From positions 1,154 to 10,010 of the forward strand of contig FR902199.1 of the NCBI GenBank assembly GCA_000437855.1: DNA of 8,857 bases, given 5' to 3'. The DNA comes from Clostridium sp. CAG:567 (GTDB lineage Bacteria; Bacillota; Clostridia; TANB77; CAG-508). The position numbers and the translations under genes were made by a program. The stretch's first letter is position 1, and every line of letters begins with the position of its first letter. The notes below the pieces were generated by a model. The model had not been told where the DNA came from and ran no database searches. It saw only the letters and a list, made by a program, of their open reading frames with translations. Of the stretch, positions 1 to 5,477 are shown in pieces.

Positions 1-59
1 CATTGATAGCTCTTTTTTATTGTATTTGGAAAATTCATTTTATATTCAAAAAAAATATA

Positions 60-88
60 ATGACAATTTAAAAAAGATATTATATAAT
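60..88 (+). promoter_or_regulatory. sigma-A type promoter of dut
   Basis: A -35 box ATGACA (60-65, one mismatch to TTGACA) is followed after exactly 17 bases by a perfect -10 box TATAAT (83-88). Transcription would begin near 95, leaving a leader of about 27 bases before dut. Bases 1-59 hold no recognisable gene; the T-run at 13-18 could be the tail of a terminator whose left arm lies outside the window. Confidence 0.75.
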
Positions 89-121
89 AACAAAAGAAAT
101 TTTAATAAAGGAGTATAAAAA

Positions 122-583
122 ATGGAAAAAGTAAGAGGATTTGAAATAGCAAAAGGATTTGAAAATGAAAAAATTAATATGCCAGTACGTAAAACAAAAT
201 ATTCTGCTGGATATGATGTGGAAGCAGCTGAAGATTGTATAGTTCCAGCATTTAAAGCTGGTCAAGCACCTACGTTAATAAAAACAGGAATAAAAGCATA
301 TATGCCAGAAGATGAATACTTAATGCTTTGTAACAGAAGTTCTAACCCAAAGAAAAAAGGGCTTGTTCTATCAAATGGTGTTGGAATTGTGGATGGAGAT
401 TATTATGGAAATACTGATAATGATGGACATATAATGTTTGCATTCTTTAATATAAAAGATGAAGACATGGAAATAAAAAAAGGAGATTGTATAGGACAAG
501 CAATTTTTCAAAAGTTTTTTACAGTAGATAATGATAACGCTGAAGGCACTAGAATGGGCGGTTTTGGGTCTACTAGTAAATAA
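122..583 (+). CDS. dut: dUTP diphosphatase (trimeric dUTPase)
   Basis: Predicted to hydrolyse dUTP to dUMP and pyrophosphate in the cytoplasm, keeping uracil out of DNA and supplying dUMP for dTMP synthesis. At 153 aa it has the usual length of the homotrimeric all-beta family. All five family motifs are visible in order: motif 1 around SAGYD (28-32), motif 2 RSS (72-74), motif 3 NGVGIVDGDYYGN (85-97) with the presumed catalytic Asp91, motif 4 GDCIGQAIF (121-129), and the Gly-rich C-terminal motif 5 RMGGFGSTS (144-152), which in the family closes over the nucleotide. The start is fixed by AAAGGAG at 107-113, 8 bases before the ATG. The gene looks monocistronic, with its own promoter upstream and a terminator 27 bases after the stop. 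The related dCTP deaminases lack this motif 3/5 combination, so dUTPase is preferred. It is intact. Confidence 0.93.
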   Translation: MEKVRGFEIAKGFENEKINMPVRKTKYSAGYDVEAAEDCIVPAFKAGQAPTLIKTGIKAYMPEDEYLMLCNRSSNPKKKGLVLSNGVGIVDGDYYGNTDNDGHIMFAFFNIKDEDMEIKKGDCIGQAIFQKFFTVDNDNAEGTRMGGFGSTSK

Positions 584-610
584 AAAATAGAGAGAAAACG
601 GTAAAAATAA

Positions 611-641
611 ATGGTAAAAGTTTTGACTTTTGCCATTTTTT
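611..641 (+). terminator. intrinsic terminator of dut
   Basis: A 10-bp stem (611-620 with 627-636, one G-U pair) encloses the loop TTTTGA and is followed by six T residues (636-641). The loop and right arm also hold the -35 box of the next promoter. Confidence 0.8.
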
Positions 642-651
642 GTAGTATAAT
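623..651 (+). promoter_or_regulatory. sigma-A type promoter of carD
   Basis: TTGACT (623-628), a 17-base spacer, then TATAAT (646-651). Transcription would start near 658, giving a leader of about 74 bases with a possible small hairpin at 660-683 (GGTTTAG against CTAAAAACC, two bulged bases). The -35 lies inside the dut terminator hairpin. Confidence 0.8.
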
Positions 652-731
652 ATATTTGCGGTTTAGAGAAGAGCCTAAAAACCTTTCTTAACTAAAAACC
701 AAATATTTTGCAATAGAAAGGAGCGTCTTAC

Positions 732-1307
732 ATGTTTAATGTAGGTGATAAAATTGTATATCCAATGCATGGAGCAGGTACAATTGATTCAATAGAAGAA
801 AAAAATATTTTAGGAGAAAACCAATTTTATTATGTTATAAGAATGCCAGGTGAAGTAAAAGTAATGGTACCAACAGATAGAGCAGAGCAAATTGGTGTTA
901 GAAATGTAATAGGTAAAGAAGAAGCTGAAAAAGTTATTTCAATTCTTGGTGAAGATGAAACTGAAATGTCTCAAAATTGGAATAAAAGATATAGAGATAA
1001 TATGGAAAAAATGAAAAGTGGAAGCGTATATGAAGTAGCAGATGTAGTAAGAAACCTTAGCTTTAAACAAAAAGAAAAAGGGTTATCAACAGGCGAGAAG
1101 AAAATGCTTTCTAATGCAAAACAAATATTAGTTAGTGAACTTGTGCTTGCTGAACATGCATCACAAGATGAGGTTGAAGAATTAATAAATAATAAAATTA
1201 ATTTATCATTTAATGAATATAGAGCTCCACAAGCAGAAGTGGACATAAATACAAGTATAGTAAATAAATTTATTCCATTTGATGATAATGGAACAACAAA
1301 TTTATAA
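732..1307 (+). CDS. carD: CarD/CdnL-family RNA polymerase-binding transcription regulator
   Basis: Family role: CarD proteins bind the RNA polymerase beta subunit through an N-terminal Tudor-like domain shared with the repair coupling factor Mfd, and contact DNA at the upstream edge of the transcription bubble, changing open-complex stability. Visible here: the RNA polymerase-interacting domain at residues 1-60 (starting FNVGDKIVYPMHGAG), then a helical domain from about 61 to 160 with the conserved stretch NWNKRYRDN (82-90) and LSTGEKKML (118-126). Trp83 falls where the bubble-wedging tryptophan of the mycobacterial protein lies. A tail of about 30 residues (161-191) ending in FIPFDDNGTTNL is less typical. 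AAAGGAG at 717-723 sits 8 bases before the ATG. It has its own promoter and terminator and lies just upstream of the primary sigma factor operon. The symbol is at family level; its regulon cannot be read from the sequence. Confidence 0.9.
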   Translation: MFNVGDKIVYPMHGAGTIDSIEEKNILGENQFYYVIRMPGEVKVMVPTDRAEQIGVRNVIGKEEAEKVISILGEDETEMSQNWNKRYRDNMEKMKSGSVYEVADVVRNLSFKQKEKGLSTGEKKMLSNAKQILVSELVLAEHASQDEVEELINNKINLSFNEYRAPQAEVDINTSIVNKFIPFDDNGTTNL

Positions 1308-1323
1308 GACAACAAAAAAGATG

Positions 1324-1351
1324 AGAAGGCGATAAAAAAGCCTTCTTTTTT
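1324..1351 (+). terminator. intrinsic terminator of carD
   Basis: A GC-containing stem AGAAGGC/GCCTTCT (1324-1330 with 1340-1346) around a 9-base A-rich loop, followed by a T-run to 1351. It begins 16 bases after the carD stop and separates carD from dnaG-rpoD. Confidence 0.88.
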
Positions 1352-1372
1352 CGATATTTGTCATAATGTATA

Positions 1373-1401
1373 GAAGGATTTAACCACTTTATGTCGAATA
1401 A
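1373..1401 (+). promoter_or_regulatory. putative sigma-H type promoter of dnaG-rpoD
   Basis: GAAGGATTT (1373-1381), 11 bases, then GTCGAATAA (1393-1401). This fits the B. subtilis sigma-H consensus, recalled as RnAGGAwWW, 11-12 bases, RnnGAATWW, at every specified base. A weaker sigma-A alternative overlaps it: TTTAAC (1379-1384), 17 bases, TATAAA (1402-1407). Transcription from the sigma-H site would begin near 1406, about 27 bases before the TTG start of dnaG. In B. subtilis the dnaG-sigA operon is known to have a sigma-H promoter as well as sigma-A promoters. Confidence 0.55.
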
Positions 1402-1432
1402 TATAAATAGTATGTAGAAAGGTAATTTAAAA

Positions 1433-3217
1433 TTGGTAAGATATAGTGATGAACTAATTGAAGAAATAAGAACAAATAACGATATTGTAGATGTAATATC
1501 TAAATATGTTACGTTAAAAAGAAGTGGGAGAAACTTTTTTGGATTATGTCCATTTCACAAAGAAAAATCTCCTTCTTTTGCTGTTTCGCCAGATAAGCAA
1601 ATATTTCATTGCTTTGGATGTGGAGCTGGTGGAAATGTAATTCATTTTATTTCAAAAATAGAAGGACTAGATTTTAAAGATACTTTAGAATTATTAGCAA
1701 ATAGAGCTAATATTGAGTTGCCAACACTGGAAAATTCAGAGGATGATAAAACAGCAAGATTAAAATCAAAAGTATATGAAATAAACAAAATTGCGGCTGA
1801 ATTTTATCATGAGAATTTATACAAACCTACATCTAAAATGGCCCAAGAGTACATAAAAAAGAGAAAACTTGACAATCGTACATTAAAAGCATTTTTAATT
1901 GGGTATGCAGGTAATTTTAATGAACTATATTTGTTACTAAAACAAAAAGGATTTACAGAAGAAGAAATGTTAGCTTCTAGCTTAGTAAAAAGAACTGACA
2001 ATGGTGGCTACATGGATAGTTTTCGAAAGAGATTAATGTTTCCAATACAAGATGTTAGAGAAAGAGTTATTGCATTTGGTGGTAGAGTTTTAGATGACAG
2101 CAAACCTAAGTATATAAATTCTCCAGAGAATATAGTGTATAGCAAAGGCAGAAACTTATTTGGTCTTAATGTAGCAAAAAAGCATGATACCAAAAGAATT
2201 ATTATTGTAGAAGGATATATGGATGCTATTTCTTTATATCAAAGAGGAATCACAAATGTTGTGGCATCTCTTGGTACAGCAATGACTGAGTCACAAGGAA
2301 GACTTCTTAGAAGACACAGTGAGCAGGTAATTTTGGGTTATGATGCTGATGGGGCTGGACAAGCAGCAATATTAAGAGGAATGGAAATTCTACAAAATCT
2401 AGGATGTGATATTAGAGTATTGCAAATAGAAGGTGCAAAAGATCCAGATGAATATGTTTTAAAATATGGACCAGAAAGATTTCAAAGATGTGTAGATAAT
2501 TCTATTTCATTAGTTGAATTTAAAGTTAAAGTTCTACTAAAAGAATTAAATATAGAAAATACAAATGATAAAATAAAGTTTTTAAATGAAATTGCCAAAA
2601 TTCTATCGAAAATTACAAATCAGATTGAAAGAGAAATATATGTTGATAAAATTGCACGAGAATATAAAATTTCAAAAGAAGCAATTTATGCAGAAATAAA
2701 TAAATTGATTTATAAAGATAATCAAGGAAGTAAAAAATTAGAGAAAAAAGTAATTACGATGGAACTAAAAGAAGAAAGCAAAACTAACATTTCAGAATCA
2801 ACTCTAAAAAAGGAAAAATTAGTAATATATTTACTTATAAATGAATATTCTAAATCTTATGAAAAAATAGCAAAATTAATAACTTTAAATGATATACAAG
2901 ATGAAACAAATAGACAAATACTAAAAAAGATGTATGAAGAATTTCAAAAAGGAAATATTAATACTAATCAAATTGTAGATTGGTTTCAAGATGAAAACAT
3001 TATTAGTAGAATTACAGAAATAATGGCTGAGGACTTTGAAATAACTGATGTGAATAAAGCAATAGATGATTTAATTAATGTTTATGAAAAACAAAAATTA
3101 GTAAATAGAAGAAACGAAATTTTAAAGCAATTGGATACCGAAAAAAATGTAGAAAATATGAAAGAATTAGAAAAAGAACTAAATGACATTATTTTAAAGT
3201 TAGCTAAAATCAAATAG
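1433..3217 (+). CDS. dnaG: DNA primase DnaG
   Basis: Synthesises RNA primers at the replication fork in complex with the replicative helicase. At 594 aa it is close to the roughly 600 aa of Firmicutes primases. N-terminal CHC2-type zinc finger: Cys39, His42, Cys60, Cys63 (CPFH...CFGC). Catalytic core from about 120 to 420, with conserved segments SFRKRLMFPI (196-205), FGGRVL (215-220) and KYINSPE (226-232). The TOPRIM metal-binding residues are Glu260 in VEGYMD and Asp304/Asp306 in YDADG. From about 430 on, the sequence is helical, Lys/Glu-rich and poorly conserved, as expected for the helicase-binding domain. The start is TTG, supported by AGAAAGG (1416-1422) 10 bases upstream and by the usual N-terminal sequence directly after it. 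It forms an operon with rpoD: the dnaG stop codon overlaps the rpoD SD. A sigma-H-like promoter precedes it. Confidence 0.96.
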   Translation: MVRYSDELIEEIRTNNDIVDVISKYVTLKRSGRNFFGLCPFHKEKSPSFAVSPDKQIFHCFGCGAGGNVIHFISKIEGLDFKDTLELLANRANIELPTLENSEDDKTARLKSKVYEINKIAAEFYHENLYKPTSKMAQEYIKKRKLDNRTLKAFLIGYAGNFNELYLLLKQKGFTEEEMLASSLVKRTDNGGYMDSFRKRLMFPIQDVRERVIAFGGRVLDDSKPKYINSPENIVYSKGRNLFGLNVAKKHDTKRIIIVEGYMDAISLYQRGITNVVASLGTAMTESQGRLLRRHSEQVILGYDADGAGQAAILRGMEILQNLGCDIRVLQIEGAKDPDEYVLKYGPERFQRCVDNSISLVEFKVKVLLKELNIENTNDKIKFLNEIAKILSKITNQIEREIYVDKIAREYKISKEAIYAEINKLIYKDNQGSKKLEKKVITMELKEESKTNISESTLKKEKLVIYLLINEYSKSYEKIAKLITLNDIQDETNRQILKKMYEEFQKGNINTNQIVDWFQDENIISRITEIMAEDFEITDVNKAIDDLINVYEKQKLVNRRNEILKQLDTEKNVENMKELEKELNDIILKLAKIK

Positions 3218-3231
3218 GAGGTTTAATATAT

Positions 3232-4554
3232 ATGAAAAAGAAGCAAGAAGACGAACCAATAATAGAAGATAAAGCAAAAAAAGTAGAAGAGCCTAAAAAA
3301 GAAAAAAAGACTAGAGCAAAGAAAAGTGAAGAAATAAAAGAAACAGAAAAAAAATCTGATAAAAAAATGCCTAATAAAGAAAAAGAAGTTGATGAAACAG
3401 CAAAAAATAATAATCAATCTGAACCAGAAAAAGTAGAGCCTAATAAAGTAAAGAAAATCAAAGAAATTGACGACATAAGTAAAGAAAAGGTTGAAAGCAT
3501 ACTTAAAAAGGCAAAAGAAAATGGAAAAATCACCTATGGAGAATTAGCTAACGAATTAGAAAATACAAATCCAGATCAGATAGAAGAAGTATTTGATACA
3601 TTTGAAGGTCTAGGAGTAGAAGTTCTAAAAGATGGAGATCTTGATTCTGAACCAGACATGGATGATTTAAGAGAAGTTGAAGACATTAAATTAGAAGATA
3701 TAGACTTAACAAACATGGAAGGCATAAGTGTAGATGATCCTGTTAGAATGTATTTAAGAGAAATAGGAAAAATACCACTACTAACTTATGAACAAGAATT
3801 AGATTTAGCACAAAGAATACTAAATGGAGAAGAAGGAGCAAAACAAAAATTAACAGAATCAAATTTAAGGCTAGTTGTAAGTATTGCTAAAAAGTATGTT
3901 GGAAGAGGAATGCTACTTTTAGATTTAATTCAAGAAGGAAACATGGGATTAATAAAAGCTGTAGAAAAATTTGACTATACTAAAGGATATAAATTTAGTA
4001 CTTATGCAACATGGTGGATTAGACAAGCTATTACAAGAGCTATAGCAGATCAAGCAAGAACCATTCGTATACCAGTACACATGGTAGAAACAATAAATAA
4101 ACTAATTAGAACTTCAAGACATTTATTACAACAAAATGGTAGAGAACCTACACCAGAAGAAATTGCAGCAGAAATGGAAATACCAGTTGAAAGAGTTGCT
4201 GAAATTCAAAAAATTGCGCAAGATCCAGTATCTCTTGAAACACCAATAGGAGAAGAAGATGATAGCCATTTAGAGGATTTTATACAAGATGAAGATACTC
4301 CAGCACCACAAGATTCAGCAGCATATACACTACTTAGAGAACAATTAGAAGAAGTAATGGGAACTTTAACACCAAGAGAAGCTAAAGTTTTAAAATTAAG
4401 ATTTGGTTTAGAAGATGGAAAATCTAGAACTTTAGAAGAGGTTGGAAAAGAATTTATGGTTACTCGTGAAAGAATTAGACAAATTGAAGCAAAAGCATTG
4501 AGAAAATTAAGACATCCAAGTAGAAGTAAAAAATTAAGAGATTATATGAATTAA
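3232..4554 (+). CDS. rpoD: RNA polymerase primary sigma factor RpoD (SigA)
   Basis: The housekeeping sigma-70 factor that directs RNA polymerase to -10/-35 promoters. Domains in order: a Lys/Glu-rich, probably disordered extension (1 to about 80); region 1.1-like helical domain (about 82-135); an acidic linker; region 1.2 (about 166-198, DPVRMYLREIGKIPLLT); region 2 (about 205-275) with the 2.3/2.4 signature YKFSTYATWWIRQAITRAIA (253-272); region 3 (about 285-360); region 4 (about 368-435) with the helix-turn-helix at about 399-428 (TLEEVGKEFMVTRERIRQIE). AGGAGG (3216-3221) overlaps the dnaG stop and lies 10 bases before the ATG, so the genes are translationally close and cotranscribed. At 440 aa it is about 70 residues longer than B. 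subtilis SigA (371 aa), all of it N-terminal. A strong terminator follows. Confidence 0.96.
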   Translation: MKKKQEDEPIIEDKAKKVEEPKKEKKTRAKKSEEIKETEKKSDKKMPNKEKEVDETAKNNNQSEPEKVEPNKVKKIKEIDDISKEKVESILKKAKENGKITYGELANELENTNPDQIEEVFDTFEGLGVEVLKDGDLDSEPDMDDLREVEDIKLEDIDLTNMEGISVDDPVRMYLREIGKIPLLTYEQELDLAQRILNGEEGAKQKLTESNLRLVVSIAKKYVGRGMLLLDLIQEGNMGLIKAVEKFDYTKGYKFSTYATWWIRQAITRAIADQARTIRIPVHMVETINKLIRTSRHLLQQNGREPTPEEIAAEMEIPVERVAEIQKIAQDPVSLETPIGEEDDSHLEDFIQDEDTPAPQDSAAYTLLREQLEEVMGTLTPREAKVLKLRFGLEDGKSRTLEEVGKEFMVTRERIRQIEAKALRKLRHPSRSKKLRDYMN

Positions 4555-4564
4555 TAAAATATTT

Positions 4565-4604
4565 AATATAAGCTAGTCAGTGACTAGCTTATATTGTTAT
4601 TTTT
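4565..4604 (+). terminator. intrinsic terminator of the dnaG-rpoD operon
   Basis: A perfect 12-bp stem (4565-4576 with 4584-4595) around the 7-base loop TCAGTGA, followed by an interrupted T-run GTTATTTTT (4596-4604). It starts 11 bases after the rpoD stop. Confidence 0.85.
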
Positions 4605-4615
4605 GACTTAAAAGC

Positions 4616-4644
4616 TTGATTTTTATGGAATAATGTGGTACAAT
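4616..4644 (+). promoter_or_regulatory. sigma-A type promoter of the 104-aa hypothetical gene
   Basis: TTGATT (4616-4621), 17 bases, TACAAT (4639-4644), with TGG directly before the -10, an extended -10 motif. Predicted start near 4651, about 28 bases ahead of the GGAGGTGA sequence. Confidence 0.7.
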
Positions 4645-4678
4645 AGATATGTATTATGAAAAAAATAACCTTAAAAAT

Positions 4679-4719
4679 GGAGGTGAAGATTCTTAAAATT
4701 AAAATTTTAAGAAGAAAAT
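4679..4719 (+). promoter_or_regulatory. remote Shine-Dalgarno with intervening hairpin
   Basis: GGAGGTGA (4679-4686) is an excellent SD but ends 33 bases before the ATG at 4720. Between them is a perfect 11-bp inverted repeat (4690-4700 with 4703-4713; about 9 bp with a 6-base loop if folded as RNA). Folding it out leaves 3 + 6 = 9 bases between SD and ATG, the normal spacing. There is no in-frame start nearer the SD, because a TAA lies in frame at 4708-4710. The only closer SD-like bases are a weak AAGAAG at 4709-4714. The same palindrome could instead be a protein-binding site. Confidence 0.55.
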
Positions 4720-5034
4720 ATGGGATTTATTAATGGAGTAAAAACAGTATTTAGTGATTTAAAAGAATATATTAATCAAATAGATTGTCCAGATGAAGAA
4801 GAATTAATAACAGATCCAGAGCTAGTGGCATCTTTACAATCAATTAAAAAAAGAGAAGAAGCTTTCAAGAAATCTTTTACAAGTAATAAAGGTGGAAAAG
4901 GAAATTCAGGCAAGCAACAAGTTGTAAAACCTGTAGCTATTGATCCAAAATCTGTAAATGCAATAGCAAAAGAAGCACAAGAAGCACAAGAAAAACAACA
5001 ACCAGTTGTGGAAAAAGGTGGAGAAGAAAGATAA
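4720..5034 (+). CDS. hypothetical small protein, function unknown
   Basis: A 104-aa soluble protein that I do not recognise. Residues 1-52 look like a short folded or helical segment (MGFINGVKTVFSDLKEYINQ, then the acidic CPDEEELITDPELVASLQS and basic KKREEAFKKS). Residues 53-66 are Gly/Lys/Ser-rich and probably flexible (SNKGGKGNSGKQQ). Residues 76-104 are an Ala/Gln/Glu-rich helix-prone tail with a repeated KEAQEAQEK-type pattern. There is no signal peptide, membrane segment or known catalytic motif. It has its own extended -10 promoter and terminator, so it is an independent unit between rpoD and a tRNA gene. Translation initiation appears to depend on a hairpin-bridged SD. Its codon use resembles that of its neighbours, and the promoter and terminator argue that it is real. 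Confidence 0.72.
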   Translation: MGFINGVKTVFSDLKEYINQIDCPDEEELITDPELVASLQSIKKREEAFKKSFTSNKGGKGNSGKQQVVKPVAIDPKSVNAIAKEAQEAQEKQQPVVEKGGEER

Positions 5035-5045
5035 TAATGAATAAT

Positions 5046-5072
5046 AAAAAGTTGAGATTTTCTCAACTTTTT
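5046..5072 (+). terminator. intrinsic terminator of the 104-aa gene
   Basis: A 12-bp perfect stem (5046-5057 with 5061-5072), loop TTT. The flanking A5 and T5 are part of the stem, so it could work in either direction. It starts 12 bases after the stop codon. Confidence 0.83.
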
Positions 5073-5084
5073 CAACTCATTTTA

Positions 5085-5113
5085 TTGACAAAAATCAAAA
5101 CACATATTATAAT
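5085..5113 (+). promoter_or_regulatory. consensus sigma-A promoter of tRNA-Met
   Basis: Perfect TTGACA (5085-5090), a 17-base spacer and perfect TATAAT (5108-5113), the strongest promoter in the window. Transcription would start near 5120, about 20 bases before the mature tRNA 5' end, a short leader for RNase P to remove. Confidence 0.92.
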
Positions 5114-5139
5114 GTAAATCGCGTTAGCAAATAACATAT

Positions 5140-5216
5140 GGCGAGATAGCTCAGTTGGCTAGAGCAACCGGTTCATACCCGGTAGGTCGTGAGTTCGAAT
5201 CTCACCCTCGCTACCA
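5140..5216 (+). tRNA. tRNA-Met (CAU), elongator type
   Basis: A 77-base cloverleaf with encoded CCA: acceptor GGCGAGA/CCTCGCT, D arm GCTC/GAGC, anticodon stem ACCGG/CCGGT with loop TTCATAC (anticodon CAT), variable AGGTC, T arm GTGAG-TTCGAAT-CTCAC, discriminator A, CCA at 5214-5216. It is not the initiator: the anticodon stem lacks the three G-C pairs, and the first pair is G1-U72 rather than an unpaired C1-A72. G1-U72 and the overall sequence resemble Bacillus elongator tRNA-Met, which argues against the lysidine-modified tRNA-Ile(CAU). The last acceptor position is an A7-C66 mismatch. It is a stand-alone gene with its own promoter and terminator. Confidence 0.95.
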
Positions 5217-5217
5217 T

Positions 5218-5245
5218 AAACGGCTAGATATCTAGTCGTTTTTTT
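5218..5245 (+). terminator. terminator of tRNA-Met, overlapping the stop of the convergent gene
   Basis: Stem AAACGGCTAGA/TCTAGTCGTTT (5218-5228 with 5231-5241, one G-U; realistically 9 bp with loop GATATC), then a T-run to 5245. The end of the T-run overlaps the stop codon of the minus-strand gene at 5244-5246. Read from the other strand, the hairpin is followed only by a short T3, so it may be a weak terminator for the convergent transcript. Confidence 0.85.
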
Positions 5246-5456
5246 ATTCTATTTTTCTTTCAGAACGTGAATTACACATTTTTTCATATTCTTTACATTT
5301 TATTTTATATTCAATCTGTTGAGTCATATATCTATAATACATATAAGCTTGCTCATATTGCATACATGGATTGAACATATTTGGATCTCCAATAATTGGA
5401 TCACATCCAATATCGTAATTCATATATGCTGAGAAATTAGGGTCATTTTTATCCAT
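5244..5456 (-). CDS. small Tyr/Met/Cys-rich protein, function unknown, downstream of ylbJ
   Basis: A 70-aa protein that I do not recognise. It contains 9 Tyr, 7 Met and 4 Cys (18, 31, 54, 61). The N-terminal half has three DP/NP turns (GCDPIIGDPNMFNPC, 17-31); the C-terminal half (33-60) is a helix-prone segment dense in tyrosine (YEQAYMYYRYMTQQIEY). It has no signal peptide or membrane helix. A very good SD (AAAGGAG, plus-strand 5463-5469) stands 6 bases before the ATG, and the gene begins 21 bases after the ylbJ stop in the same direction, so it is real and probably cotranscribed with ylbJ. Composition and position are reminiscent of small spore-coat-type proteins, but that is inference: no coat family motif was identified. 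Confidence 0.75.
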   Translation of the reverse strand: MDKNDPNFSAYMNYDIGCDPIIGDPNMFNPCMQYEQAYMYYRYMTQQIEYKIKCKEYEKMCNSRSERKIE

Positions 5457-5477
5457 AAAAATCTCCTTTCTAACTGT

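Noticed and set aside
80..265. Minus-strand ORF of 61 codons overlapping the start of dut
   Set aside because: Phe/Ile/Ser-rich translation of the antisense of an AT-rich gene; no SD, and it overlaps the dut promoter and coding region.
660..731. Riboswitch or attenuator in the carD leader
   Set aside because: Only a small imperfect hairpin is seen. No known riboswitch core or terminator/antiterminator pair is visible in about 74 bases.
971..1315. Minus-strand ORF of 114 codons inside carD
   Set aside because: Antisense shadow of a well-conserved CarD gene, with low-complexity Ser/Leu/Phe content.
1807..2193. Two minus-strand ORFs inside dnaG
   Set aside because: Antisense shadows of conserved primase sequence.
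3223..3417. Minus-strand Phe-rich ORF opposite the start of rpoD
   Set aside because: It is simply the complement of the AAA/GAA-rich codons of the RpoD extension.
4603..4631. TTGACT right after the rpoD terminator as a -35 box
   Set aside because: At 17 bases the -10 would be TGGAAT. The TTGATT/TGG-TACAAT pair further down is much better.
4776..5075. Minus-strand ORF of 99 codons opposite the 104-aa gene
   Set aside because: Its start lies in the terminator, and it opposes a gene with a matched promoter, SD and terminator.
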